Assembly (NCBI GenBank): GCA_965200645.1
Contig: CBDAUN010000002.1
Span: forward strand, 434,001-498,000
Direction: 5' to 3'
Length of the DNA stretch: 64,000 nucleotides
Origin: CBDAUN01 sp965200645
GTDB taxonomy: Bacteria; Pseudomonadota; Gammaproteobacteria; Arenicellales; JAJDZL01
Positions within the stretch are counted from its first letter, which is position 1, and each line of letters opens with the position of its first letter. The position numbers and the translations under genes were made by a program. Shown here piece by piece: positions 25,149 through 34,310 of the stretch. Below the pieces are notes generated by a model. It saw only the letters and a program-made list of their open reading frames with translations, was not told where the DNA came from and did not search any database.

Positions 25149-26243
25149 ATGAGTGAACCAAAGATTTTTATGAAGGGTGGGGGCTACTACTCCGCAAACA
25201 CTGTTGGCGCGAAGCACGTTATTGACCGGGCAGGTGATCTGGTTTTTGAATATTTTTCTGCTGAAAATGTTTCTGAATCAGAGCGCCCATTCAGTGTCGT
25301 GGACTACGGTGCGGCAGATGGCGGCACTTCCATCGATCTTATGAGTCGTATTGTCGAAGCCGTACGCAAGGCATCACCCAAACAGGAAGTCTCTGTTACC
25401 TACACAGATCTTCCTCACAATGACTTTTCTTCATTGTTTCGAATGCTACACGGACAGATTCCAGAAGTTACAAGTTATTTGAAAAGGTTCTCTGATGTAT
25501 TTGTAAGTTGCTCTGGCACGACGTTCTACAAACAAATTCTCCCGAGCGCTACTGTTGATGTGGGTTTTTCGGCTACTGCAATGCATTGGTTGAGCAATTT
25601 ACCCGGTCGAATTTCAAATCACGTTCACGCTACGGGAGCTGTGGGCGATGAGTGGCAAACTTTTCGCGATTATGCAATGGCAGACTGGGAAACAATATTG
25701 CTGCATCGATCTAAAGAAATGAAAAGTGGAGCTTTATTGGTGATGGCAAACTTCTGTATCGACGAACAGGGAAGGTATCTTGGGAACACCCGAGGTGCGA
25801 ATATGTTCGATACATTTTATAGATTGTGGTTAGACCTGGCTGCTGCTGGTGTGATTACTGAAGCCGAATGTGAAGCCACTGCGTTCCCTCAGTTTTATAA
25901 GACTATCGAGGAATATCGACTGCCATTTGATGATCCGGACAGTGCAGTTAGTAAATCGGGGTTGGTGCTGGAAAAAATCTATACTGGAGTGACTGACTGT
26001 CCATATCGAACTGAATTCGACAGGCAAGGCGACCCGGTAGCTTTTGCTGATGCATACGTTCCAACATTACGGTCCTGGAGCGAAAACGTGTTCTTTAATG
26101 GCCTAGATTTTTCGCGTTCAGTGGAGGAACGACGATCAATCGTTGAGCAGTTCTATTCCAACTACAATTCATTGGTTCGCACAGAACCGAGCAACCACAG
26201 TATGGACTACGTTCACGTCTATATGGTGGCGCGAAAACTTTAG
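25149..26243 (+). CDS. SABATH-type SAM-dependent carboxyl methyltransferase
   Basis: This 364-residue protein resembles PF03492, the salicylate/jasmonate carboxyl methyltransferase family best known from plants. Key parts are MKGGGYYSANTVGAKHVID at the N-terminus, FSVVDYGAADGGTSIDLM as the SAM site, TYTDLPHNDFSSLF, and VDVGFSATAMHWLSNLPG, which matches the family's SSYSLHWLS-like segment. It should methylate a small-molecule carboxylate. Start ATG has GGAGAG nine bases upstream. It converges with an amidase gene (19 bases between stops). The substrate is unknown. Confidence 0.82.
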   Translation: MSEPKIFMKGGGYYSANTVGAKHVIDRAGDLVFEYFSAENVSESERPFSVVDYGAADGGTSIDLMSRIVEAVRKASPKQEVSVTYTDLPHNDFSSLFRMLHGQIPEVTSYLKRFSDVFVSCSGTTFYKQILPSATVDVGFSATAMHWLSNLPGRISNHVHATGAVGDEWQTFRDYAMADWETILLHRSKEMKSGALLVMANFCIDEQGRYLGNTRGANMFDTFYRLWLDLAAAGVITEAECEATAFPQFYKTIEEYRLPFDDPDSAVSKSGLVLEKIYTGVTDCPYRTEFDRQGDPVAFADAYVPTLRSWSENVFFNGLDFSRSVEERRSIVEQFYSNYNSLVRTEPSNHSMDYVHVYMVARKL

Positions 26244-26262
26244 TCTGCTTCGGTTTGGGGAA

Positions 26263-27681
26263 CTATCGTGGGTCAATCGGCAATTGCTTGCTGATTCCGG
26301 TTAGTTCTTCAAATAGTGCTCCAGCCGCCAGCAGATTAGATTCTCCTCTTGGTGGTCCAACCAATTGCACTCCTATAGGTAGTCCATCGAGAGTAAATCC
26401 TGCGGGCAGTGCCAGGACGGGACAACCTGTCAGTGTAATTGCAAAGGTGATTGATAGCCACTCAAAGTACGATTCAAACTTGTGGCCCTGCACTTCTTCG
26501 ACGTAACGTGTTTCAACATCAAAGGGTGGAACGATTGCACATGGGCAGATTAGAAGATCGAACTTTTCAAAAAACTTTACTACGGAATTGAGAATGCGTT
26601 TTCTAGTTCTTTCTGCCTTACCAATGTCATCGGCAGTAAGCTTCAATCCTTGCTCAACATTCCACACCACATCCGGTTTCAGTTTTTCTCTGTGTTTTCT
26701 CAAATCAGGTCCCAAGTCGCAAGCAAAACTAGCTGCCCGCAAAACATTGAAACAATCAATTGCACCGGCAAAACTAGGACAGTCACCATCTCCAACCTGT
26801 ACACCTGCATCTTCAAATTTCATCACGGCTACCGAGCAAATTCTTTCTACTTCAGGATCGACGACGGCAATACCAAGGTCAGAGGAGAACGCGACACGCT
26901 TAAGTGAAGGTGGGGATTTTACGGCTTGAGCGTATGGTACATTGGGGCTGCAGTAGCTTAGGGGGTCCTGAGGGTTAAAGCCAGACATGGCATCCAGAAA
27001 TAAAGCTAGATCAGGGACATTTCTCGCTATCGGCCCTTGAACATGCAACGTATCGAACGGTTGACTTGCCGAGCGCGGAACTCTGCCTGGACTGGGTCGT
27101 AGTCCAACAACTGAATTGAAACTAGCCGGTGTACGCAAGCTGCCCCCCAAGTCACTTCCAGTTCCCAGCCAAACTTCTCCTGAAGCGACTGATGCACACG
27201 CTCCACCTGAAGAACCCGCCACTGACTTTGATAATTTCCAAGGATTGTACGTGCGACCAAATACTTGATTAAATGTACTTGCACCAGCACCGAACTCTGG
27301 GGTATTGGATTTTCCGACTACAATTCCACCGCACTTTTCTATCTTCTCAACCAAAACATCAGACTTTGAAGGAATATAGTCTGCGTAGATGGGGGATCCG
27401 AACGTAGTTTTTATTCCCTTAGTTTCAACCAGGTCCTTTACTGAGATTGGCAGACCTCCCAACCAGCCGCGAGAATTTGGGTCGATTGGATGATCTGACT
27501 CCATCATCATCTTCGCAGCGGCTATTGCTTGTTCAATGCACAATGTCGGTAGTGCATTGAGTGACGGCTCTACTTGCTCAATTCGAGCAGCAGATATTTC
27601 AACGAGTTCTAAAGGTGTGACTTCACCTTTACGGAGCAATTCGACGACTTCTGTAGCCGACAGTTTGGTTAGTTCGTGCAT
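26263..27681 (-). CDS. amidase signature family hydrolase
   Basis: This 472-residue protein has the Ser-cisSer-Lys triad of amidase signature enzymes: Lys82 in LPISVKDLVETKG, the cis-Ser in SVAGSSGGACASVASG (about 157-158), and nucleophile Ser181 in GSDLGGSLRTPA. It hydrolyses an amide of unknown structure in the cytosol. A GatA role is unlikely because gatC and gatB are not adjacent. It is divergent from the dipeptidase gene, with about 150 bases between starts. A second, distinct amidase lies at 52816-54084. Confidence 0.9.
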   Translation of the reverse strand: MHELTKLSATEVVELLRKGEVTPLELVEISAARIEQVEPSLNALPTLCIEQAIAAAKMMMESDHPIDPNSRGWLGGLPISVKDLVETKGIKTTFGSPIYADYIPSKSDVLVEKIEKCGGIVVGKSNTPEFGAGASTFNQVFGRTYNPWKLSKSVAGSSGGACASVASGEVWLGTGSDLGGSLRTPASFNSVVGLRPSPGRVPRSASQPFDTLHVQGPIARNVPDLALFLDAMSGFNPQDPLSYCSPNVPYAQAVKSPPSLKRVAFSSDLGIAVVDPEVERICSVAVMKFEDAGVQVGDGDCPSFAGAIDCFNVLRAASFACDLGPDLRKHREKLKPDVVWNVEQGLKLTADDIGKAERTRKRILNSVVKFFEKFDLLICPCAIVPPFDVETRYVEEVQGHKFESYFEWLSITFAITLTGCPVLALPAGFTLDGLPIGVQLVGPPRGESNLLAAGALFEELTGISKQLPIDPR

Positions 27682-27834
27682 AACATTAAAATCGATTTAG
27701 TCAACTATTTACAGTTAAGCGAGACTCGCATATAAAATTCGATTCAAGAAAGGAATAATGGTGGAATTGTATATCACGCATATTTTATGCTTGATTGAAT
27801 TCGAAATCTTAAATTGCACGATGAGGTAACTACT

Positions 27835-28839
27835 ATGCATGGAGCCCAATCTCTCGGTGGTCGATTTCCGGTAATCGATGCACTTCAGTCGTCCAATTGG
27901 AATCGAAAACAATTCGAACAGCTGGTAGAGGCTGGGGTTGATGCCGTACACGTTACACTTGCATATTGGGAAGATTGCCGTCAAACTCTGCAACACATTG
28001 GGCGTTGGAATCGCTGGCTTAAGGATCACGGTGATTTAATTTTACTTGTCCGTACTGCCGCAGACATAGCCAAAGCCTTTCAATCCAAACGCACTGGGAT
28101 CATTTTCGGATTTCAAAACTGTTCGCCGATAGAAGATGACCTGTCATTGGTAGAGATCTACTACGAACTGGGCGTGCGCATCATGCAGATTACCTATAAC
28201 AACTACAGTTTACTAGGCGCAGGTTGCTACGAATCCAATGATGCCGGCGTTACCAAGTTTGGACGAAACGTCATTCGTGAAATGAATCGCTTAGGGATGA
28301 TCATTGACTTATCTCATACATCTGAGAGAACCAGCTTAGAGACCATCTCTATATCTGAGCGACCTGTTGCTATCACTCATGCAAACCCACTGAGTTTCCA
28401 TTCTTCGGTTCGCAACAAGTCCGATGAAGTCTTGAAACTTCTTGCCGATAACGGCGGGATGCTCGGATTTAGTCTTTATCCCTTGCATCTTAACAATGGG
28501 TCAAACTGTACATTGGAATCGTTTTGTCAAATGGTAGTTGAAACTAGCGAAATGATTGGCATCGATCATATTGGTATAGGCTCGGATTTATGCTTGGACT
28601 GGGGCTCCGATAAACTTGAATATATGAGAAGCGGTCGTTGGACATTTGAACCGGATCCGGGTGAATCCAAGTCACCCAAATCTGGATGGCCGGATTACCC
28701 TTCTTGGTATCAGGACTCGCGCGATTTATTCAATGTAGCGCAGGGGCTGGAATCAGCCGGATTTTCAGATGATGAAGTCGGAAAAATTCTTGGTCGAAAT
28801 TGGTTTCATTTTTTCGAGCAGGGATTTGTATCCAGTTAA
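27835..28839 (+). CDS. membrane (renal)-type dipeptidase, M19 family
   Basis: This 334-residue protein matches peptidase family M19: GMIIDLSHTSERTSLETI with a zinc His, ITHANPLSFHSSVRNKSD, and IDHIGIGSDLCLDWG with a metal-site Asp. The canonical N-terminal HxD pair is altered: the text reads PVIDALQSS, so one zinc ligand may be missing or the site changed. No signal peptide is visible, so it is probably cytosolic. I chose ATG 27835 because GAGGTAA lies five bases upstream; TTG 27814 would add seven residues. M19 enzymes cleave dipeptides and sometimes D-amino-acid amides. Confidence 0.85.
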   Translation: MHGAQSLGGRFPVIDALQSSNWNRKQFEQLVEAGVDAVHVTLAYWEDCRQTLQHIGRWNRWLKDHGDLILLVRTAADIAKAFQSKRTGIIFGFQNCSPIEDDLSLVEIYYELGVRIMQITYNNYSLLGAGCYESNDAGVTKFGRNVIREMNRLGMIIDLSHTSERTSLETISISERPVAITHANPLSFHSSVRNKSDEVLKLLADNGGMLGFSLYPLHLNNGSNCTLESFCQMVVETSEMIGIDHIGIGSDLCLDWGSDKLEYMRSGRWTFEPDPGESKSPKSGWPDYPSWYQDSRDLFNVAQGLESAGFSDDEVGKILGRNWFHFFEQGFVSS

Positions 28840-28872
28840 TTAGTTTCATCTAGGACGCTGAATTTCCACATA

Positions 28873-30549
28873 ATGGAATTACGTGCACCATCCACTGTGA
28901 TGAAGTTAGAACGGTTGGGTTCATTCCACCCGACTCGAATCAGTTTTACCCGAACGCTGATTCGTCGAATGCATTTGGAAAAGTGGAATATTTCCCTGCA
29001 ACACAGTTTGCTGGATAACAGTGGTTTTGGTCATCGTGTCTATCGAATTGAAACCCCATCAGGAATTTTGAGTTTCATTGCATTTTCTAACCACTTGGAT
29101 GCTGCAGATCGTACTGACCGAGTCATTGCTGAAAAATGGGATACCTGCTTCACTTTGCACAATGGTGAAGCCACCATGGATGATGTTGAACGTCTGCGCG
29201 TTGAACTGCCAAAGCAGGAAGCTGGGCGCATGAGTGCTAAGGAAATCGTGATGAGTCGAGCGAACAAAAGTGTTCGCTTGTTTCAGTCTGTGGTTGACAG
29301 CTTGGCAAGCGGAACGCAACCGGATGTCGCAAATTTAGTAAAAATTGGTTATTTATTTCGAACTACGGCAGTCTACGGAAATGGAAAGTTTGGATGTATG
29401 GACTACGACTGGGTCAAGAAGTTGACTCCGTTTGGGTTGCCATTTCAGGCTGAGATGCTGACAGTTTATATGGCTCGGCATTTTGGATTTGACCTTATTC
29501 AGCATGTAGCAAAGGTACAGTCCAATGGCAAGGCAGTTGAGTTTGATAGAAACCTTAGACGGGCGCTAGGGGTTGGCAATGCAACAGGGCTTGGTATGGC
29601 TCCTTTTTTGGTCAGTCATCCGCAACTTATTCATCAGTGGATCATGTTACGAGAAGTTGCCATTCAGCGAGTACGGTCAATTGATCGTGCAGACGAAAAA
29701 AACTTATACGGTTATATGAGGTTACTTAAGCGAATCGAAGCTCACATTGACCAATGGACTACCGAAGATGAAGTACAAAGGCAGAGAAATTCCGTATTAA
29801 AAATGGAAATTGATCAACTTCGTAAGAAGGGAATCGATTGGCTTCAGTGTGAATTTCCGTGGGAGACTTTTGCCAATTGGATAGCTGATAACACAAGTTT
29901 AGAGTGTATCGAACTGGCCAATAGTATTATGCTGGAACTACACCCTGAGTTGGTTAACGAATTGGAGCAGCACATGAGCATAGAGGAGTTACAGCTTTAT
30001 TCTCCTCATATGTCATTGCAGGAATTGAAGTCTCTGATTGAACAAAACTATGGCTGGGCGATCAAAGAAAATTACAACAACAAAGATTCGCAACATTATT
30101 TCTGGTACGTTTCAGAAGAAAAAGAAGAGCCTCGACGAGGGAAAAGATACACTGAGCCGGGTAAAGAGTTGGAATTAAGGATTGGCATAGCTAAAGAAGC
30201 AGCGAGTCTTTACTGCTGCTTAAGTCAATACCCTAAGACTAGCCAGGATCAAACGGTAGCAAGTTTTCTTCATGGTCACCCCGAGCATCGATTCATAGTG
30301 GCTCGAATTCAGACTCTAAAGGATTCTCCTTATGGCGAGATTCGAGATAACTTGCTTGCCAAAGATTGCCGTCCTATCGATTTGCTCAGATGCAAATTAG
30401 CACTGTTTGGTGCTACAAGATTCGACCCAAAGTCTGATCTATGGACCAGAATTACGTTGTTTCAGGGTGCTCCTTTAGCTGACGAGTTGACTAGTTCCGA
30501 AGCCGATGATTGGGCATTTCCGTCTCTTTCGGCTACTAATTTGGAGTAG
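28873..30549 (+). CDS. unrecognised 558-residue conserved-looking protein
   Basis: I do not recognise the family. The protein is soluble, with no signal peptide or membrane segment. A central stretch (about residues 225-255) reads RALGVGNATGLGMAPFLVSHPQ, a glycine-rich turn-like motif that could bind a cofactor. Residues about 280-420 are helical and charged. The last 150 residues contain FLHGHPEHRFIVARIQTL and DCRPIDLLRCKLALFGATRFDP. It starts 33 bases after the dipeptidase stop and ends five bases before the DUF3726 gene, so these three are likely one operon. The start at ATG 28873 has no clear ribosome-binding site; ATG at 28900 or thereabouts is possible. Confidence 0.75.
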   Translation: MELRAPSTVMKLERLGSFHPTRISFTRTLIRRMHLEKWNISLQHSLLDNSGFGHRVYRIETPSGILSFIAFSNHLDAADRTDRVIAEKWDTCFTLHNGEATMDDVERLRVELPKQEAGRMSAKEIVMSRANKSVRLFQSVVDSLASGTQPDVANLVKIGYLFRTTAVYGNGKFGCMDYDWVKKLTPFGLPFQAEMLTVYMARHFGFDLIQHVAKVQSNGKAVEFDRNLRRALGVGNATGLGMAPFLVSHPQLIHQWIMLREVAIQRVRSIDRADEKNLYGYMRLLKRIEAHIDQWTTEDEVQRQRNSVLKMEIDQLRKKGIDWLQCEFPWETFANWIADNTSLECIELANSIMLELHPELVNELEQHMSIEELQLYSPHMSLQELKSLIEQNYGWAIKENYNNKDSQHYFWYVSEEKEEPRRGKRYTEPGKELELRIGIAKEAASLYCCLSQYPKTSQDQTVASFLHGHPEHRFIVARIQTLKDSPYGEIRDNLLAKDCRPIDLLRCKLALFGATRFDPKSDLWTRITLFQGAPLADELTSSEADDWAFPSLSATNLE

Positions 30550-30554
30550 TCCAA

Positions 30555-31304
30555 TTGCATTCCGATTCTCAAGAATTGGTGCACCTTTCGGAAGCCGAAG
30601 TTTATCGAGCCTGCCAAAGAGCATTTTTTGCCTTGGGTTTCCCAGCTGGGTTTGATGAAGATGCTGGAATTGGTGTTGCTTGGCTATCATCCTTAAATCT
30701 AGGAGGGCTGGAACACTTATCCAGAGCAATTCCGTCACTTCGCAAGCACCCGTACTATCACATTAGCAAGGCATACGATGAAGCCGGAAAGTTGCTCATC
30801 GATTCGCACGCAGACTCCGGATTTTTCAGCTCTGTTGAAGCCATTGATTTGCTGTGCACGGAAGCATCAGACATCAACCTGCCTTATTGTGAATCTCGCA
30901 TTGAAAATTTTAGTTATCCTCAATTGTTGATTGCTGTTGCAGTCAATCGTTCTATACTGGGTTACTGCTTTGCAATCAGTTTCGATTCAATTCAAATCAT
31001 TGTGGGAAAGCAACACATACTGTCCAATTACTCAATTGATGATCTAGGACAGGTTTTTGAAAACATTGATGTTGAAATCAGGTGCTCTTTCGGAGAGTTT
31101 GAATCATTCCAATATGATGCATGCAAAGATTATTTGACAGAACTTCAAACAGAATCCTACAAAAAGGATGTAATGAAGTATCGCATTTGTGTGGATGCCA
31201 AAGTATGGCATGCAATCAAATTAGTTGCAGCAGAGTCTTTTGTTCCGGCAACTGAAGTGTCACGAACAACGGGTGCAGGCGCTCAAATTGATGACAACGA
31301 GTAA
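30555..31304 (+). CDS. DUF3726-like protein
   Basis: This 249-residue protein resembles DUF3726 at the N-terminus: LSEAEVYRACQRAFFALGFPAGFDEDAGIGVAWLSSL (quoted only by its run of motif positions 10-46). It begins at TTG five bases after the previous stop. No catalytic signature is visible. DUF3726 has no known role. Tight spacing implies it acts together with the 558-residue protein upstream. It converges with the GMC oxidoreductase gene, with three bases between stops. Confidence 0.65.
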   Translation: MHSDSQELVHLSEAEVYRACQRAFFALGFPAGFDEDAGIGVAWLSSLNLGGLEHLSRAIPSLRKHPYYHISKAYDEAGKLLIDSHADSGFFSSVEAIDLLCTEASDINLPYCESRIENFSYPQLLIAVAVNRSILGYCFAISFDSIQIIVGKQHILSNYSIDDLGQVFENIDVEIRCSFGEFESFQYDACKDYLTELQTESYKKDVMKYRICVDAKVWHAIKLVAAESFVPATEVSRTTGAGAQIDDNE

Positions 31305-31307
31305 TTT

Positions 31308-32912
31308 TTAATCGCTTGATTTAATCATGTCAGCGGCTTTTTCAGCGACTGCAATGACCGGGGCGTTGGTATTTCCGGAAGGTATCGTCGGCATAATTGA
31401 CGCATCAACAATTCGAAGTCCAGATACTCCATGAACCTGTAGACGGTCATTGACGACCGCTGTCGAATCGGATTCTGGACCCATTTTGCAGGTCCCAACA
31501 GGATGGTAAATCGTTTCGCCAATCGAACGTGCACTGTCCAACAGTTCCTCGTCCGATTGCACTTGGCTGCCAGGGATTTTTTCTTCAATAATGAATTTGC
31601 TCATAGCCTTGCTGGTTGCAATCATTCGTGAAATCTTCATTCCCTTAACTGCCACAACTTGATCGACAGGGGAACTAAGGTAATTGGGAACTATGGATGG
31701 GTAAATCGTTGGATCCGTTGATTGCAGTTTAACCGACCCACGGCTTTGTGGACGCAACTGGGTAACTGAAGAGGTAATTCCCGGGAAGTCGTGCACGCCT
31801 TCGCCCGGACTGTCGGAACTCAATGGTTGGAAGTGGAATTGAATATCAGGTCGATCCAGGTCTTCTGAGGTTCGTGCAAATACTCCAACTTGGCTGGCGG
31901 CCATAGACATTGGACCCGAACGAAATAGGACATACCTCATTCCGATAAGCATTCTTCGAAATACATTACCGATTTCGTTGTTCAAAGTTGGAACGCTGCA
32001 ACGATAGACAGCTCGAATTTGCAGGTGATCGTGGAGATTTTCACCTACACCAGGCAGATGTTTAACAACCGGAATCAAAAAATCATTGAGGATCTTGCCA
32101 TTTCCGATCCCGGAAAGCATCAGCAAGTGGGGAGAATTGAGCGCACCCGCACTTAGAATGACTTCCTTGTTTGCGGTTACGATGTGAGTTAGATTGCCCT
32201 GTTTAAATTCGACGCCGGTGGCACGCACGCCTTCAAAACATATTCGTTGGGTAAACGCATTGGTGAGTACATTCAAGTTTGGTCTGGACTTTGCCGGACG
32301 TAGATAGCCGACGGCCGTACTGCACCGAAAGCCACTCCGGGCTGTTAGCTGGTAGTAGCCTGCACCTTCCTGAGTCGCCCCATTGAAGTCGTTGTTGGCA
32401 GGTATCCCAATCTCACCAGCACCTTCAATAAAAGCATCGCATATTTGGCGCTTAATTCGTATGTCAGAGACTTTGAGACCACCGCCTACTCCATGAAATT
32501 CATTGGTCCCACGCTGCTGATCTTCACTTTTGATAAAGTAGGGTAAAACATCCTTATAAGACCATCCGGAATTCCCGAGACTTTCCCAGTGGTTGTAGTC
32601 TTCCTCTTGACCCCGAATGTAAATCAGTCCATTGATTGAACTTGAACCACCCAGCACCTTTCCTCGAGGCCAGCTTATGTTTCTGCCATTTAGACCAGGA
32701 TCCGATTCAGTTTTGTAGCACCAATCTGTTTTAGGATTGTGCATGGTTTTGAAGTAACCAACTGGAATATGAATCCAAGGATTTAGATCCTTTGAACCTG
32801 CTTCTAACAGAAGTATGGTCGAGTTAGGATCCTCTGACAATCGGTTAGCAACAACACATCCGGCAGAACCGGCACCGACAATGATGTAGTCATAAGAATT
32901 GGTGAATTTCAC
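31308..32912 (-). CDS. GMC-family FAD oxidoreductase (choline dehydrogenase-like)
   Basis: This 534-residue protein has the ADP-binding motif YIIVGAGSAGCVVANRLSED at the N-terminus, GMC signature 1 (WPRGKVLGGSSSINGLIYIRG), signature 2 (VILSAGALNSPHLLMLSGIG) and the C-terminal catalytic His region IYHPVGTCKMG with NTNAPVIAVAEKAADM. The family oxidises primary alcohols to aldehydes with FAD. The physiological substrate is uncertain; BetA-like names are often applied loosely. No betB or betT is adjacent. Confidence 0.9.
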   Translation of the reverse strand: MKFTNSYDYIIVGAGSAGCVVANRLSEDPNSTILLLEAGSKDLNPWIHIPVGYFKTMHNPKTDWCYKTESDPGLNGRNISWPRGKVLGGSSSINGLIYIRGQEEDYNHWESLGNSGWSYKDVLPYFIKSEDQQRGTNEFHGVGGGLKVSDIRIKRQICDAFIEGAGEIGIPANNDFNGATQEGAGYYQLTARSGFRCSTAVGYLRPAKSRPNLNVLTNAFTQRICFEGVRATGVEFKQGNLTHIVTANKEVILSAGALNSPHLLMLSGIGNGKILNDFLIPVVKHLPGVGENLHDHLQIRAVYRCSVPTLNNEIGNVFRRMLIGMRYVLFRSGPMSMAASQVGVFARTSEDLDRPDIQFHFQPLSSDSPGEGVHDFPGITSSVTQLRPQSRGSVKLQSTDPTIYPSIVPNYLSSPVDQVVAVKGMKISRMIATSKAMSKFIIEEKIPGSQVQSDEELLDSARSIGETIYHPVGTCKMGPESDSTAVVNDRLQVHGVSGLRIVDASIMPTIPSGNTNAPVIAVAEKAADMIKSSD

Positions 32913-33287
32913 GTTTACGCAGGTCAGTTAGAAAATTAATTTTATTTTGAGGGAGAATTGTAGTTTATTGCGTTTAAATCAATCCAAAGTTTTGGTTTGC
33001 CAAGACTGTTAGATGCAACAATTGGGATTCATCATGTACGCAACGTAGTTGGCTATTTGTCATTTTCCTGAATAGGGTAATCGCGTGTTGGTAGATGTAG
33101 TGGCTTGAAGTCTTGTAAAGTCAGGAGATTGGATTTTACGTTGAAGGCACAGGTGAAGTAGAATTGTAAGAAAATCGACTTCAATGTTCGAAAGTATAGA
33201 ACTTGATTGGAGTTGCAGAAAATCTATATTTTTAAGAAATATTTCGGTAGCTACTCAAGAAACTCAAGTATTTGATTAGGTGACCTC
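32913..33287. other. divergent intergenic region GMC oxidoreductase / TauD
   Basis: These 375 bases between divergent genes should hold both promoters. It is AT-rich. I find no ORF, long repeat or T-tailed hairpin that I can support. Confidence 0.4.
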
Positions 33288-34202
33288 ATGAAATGGCAAA
33301 GACCCAAAGTGATTCCCGGGATAGGACTGAACTCAAGTCAACGAGAATACAATCACATCGACGTTAGGCCTTACGGGGGTGCATGTGGTGCTGAAATTTT
33401 TAATGTCGATCTGTCGAAGGGAGTTTCAGCTGAAGCAATGTCTGAAATTAAGCTAGCCTATCTTGACCACATGGTCATATTCTTACGAGACCAGATCATA
33501 GAGCCGGATAGTCTGAAGGAGTTTGGTAAGAATTTCGGAACCTTTCATATTCATCCTTTCGTCGGAAGTCTTGAAAACCATCCCGAAATTATGCTGGTAA
33601 TCAAAAATCCGGAAGATAAGTATAACTTTTCAGGTAACTGGCACAGTGATGTAACTTTCGAGGAAATGCCACCAATGGGTTCTATCCTTTGTGGCATGGA
33701 AGTGCCGAACTACGGTGGGAATACTTTATTCGCAAATCAGTACTTGGCTTACGATATGCTGTCTGATACCTACAAGGAAATGTTAAGCGGCTTGAATGCA
33801 ATTCACAGCGCTGAAAATGTTTATGGACAGGATGGCGAATACACCTCAGCGGACTACAAGGATAAGCACTCTGGTACTCCCATTGAATCAGATGAAAGAG
33901 CGGAAGTTCGGCAAGTTCATCCGATAATCAGAACTCATCCGGAGACTGGACGTAAGGCATTGTATGTCAATGAGCCCTTCACTGTGGGGATAGAGGGTAT
34001 GACGGCAGAGGAATCAGAACCAATTCTGAGGTATCTTGTAAAGCACGCTGTGCAACCGGACATTTGTTGCAATTTTCGCTGGCAACAGGGTTCAGTTGCT
34101 TTTTGGGACAATCGTTGCCTGCAGCATTACGCTCTAAACGACTATCCGGGTAAGCGTCGCATCATGTGGAGATTGACCATTAACGGTGATAAACCGGTAT
34201 AG
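33288..34202 (+). CDS. TauD/TfdA-family Fe(II)/2-oxoglutarate dioxygenase
   Basis: This 304-residue protein has the facial triad HxD...H: His119 and Asp121 in NWHSDVTFEEMPP and His280 in WDNRCLQHYALNDYPG. Arg in KRRIMWRLT would bind 2-oxoglutarate. The N-terminus RPYGGACGAEIFNVDLS is typical of TauD and TfdA relatives. Members hydroxylate sulfonates, herbicide ethers or betaines. The substrate cannot be assigned. It converges with an ABC permease gene and is followed by its own terminator-like hairpin. Confidence 0.9.
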   Translation: MKWQRPKVIPGIGLNSSQREYNHIDVRPYGGACGAEIFNVDLSKGVSAEAMSEIKLAYLDHMVIFLRDQIIEPDSLKEFGKNFGTFHIHPFVGSLENHPEIMLVIKNPEDKYNFSGNWHSDVTFEEMPPMGSILCGMEVPNYGGNTLFANQYLAYDMLSDTYKEMLSGLNAIHSAENVYGQDGEYTSADYKDKHSGTPIESDERAEVRQVHPIIRTHPETGRKALYVNEPFTVGIEGMTAEESEPILRYLVKHAVQPDICCNFRWQQGSVAFWDNRCLQHYALNDYPGKRRIMWRLTINGDKPV

Positions 34203-34228
34203 AATCCACACTCCTTCTGAAACATAGA

Positions 34229-34254
34229 AAACCACAGGGGAGTCCCTGCGGTTT
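34229..34254 (+). terminator. terminator-like hairpin after tauD-like gene
   Basis: An 11-base stem with one mismatch (34229-34239 with 34244-34254) and a GAGT loop lies 27 bases after the stop. The U-tract is poor, so it may be a weak or rho-aided terminator. Confidence 0.5.
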
Positions 34255-34310
34255 CGTGTCAAACTCGTTTTTAATAATCACAGGTCAGGCGACCTGTCAA
34301 ATATACCAAC

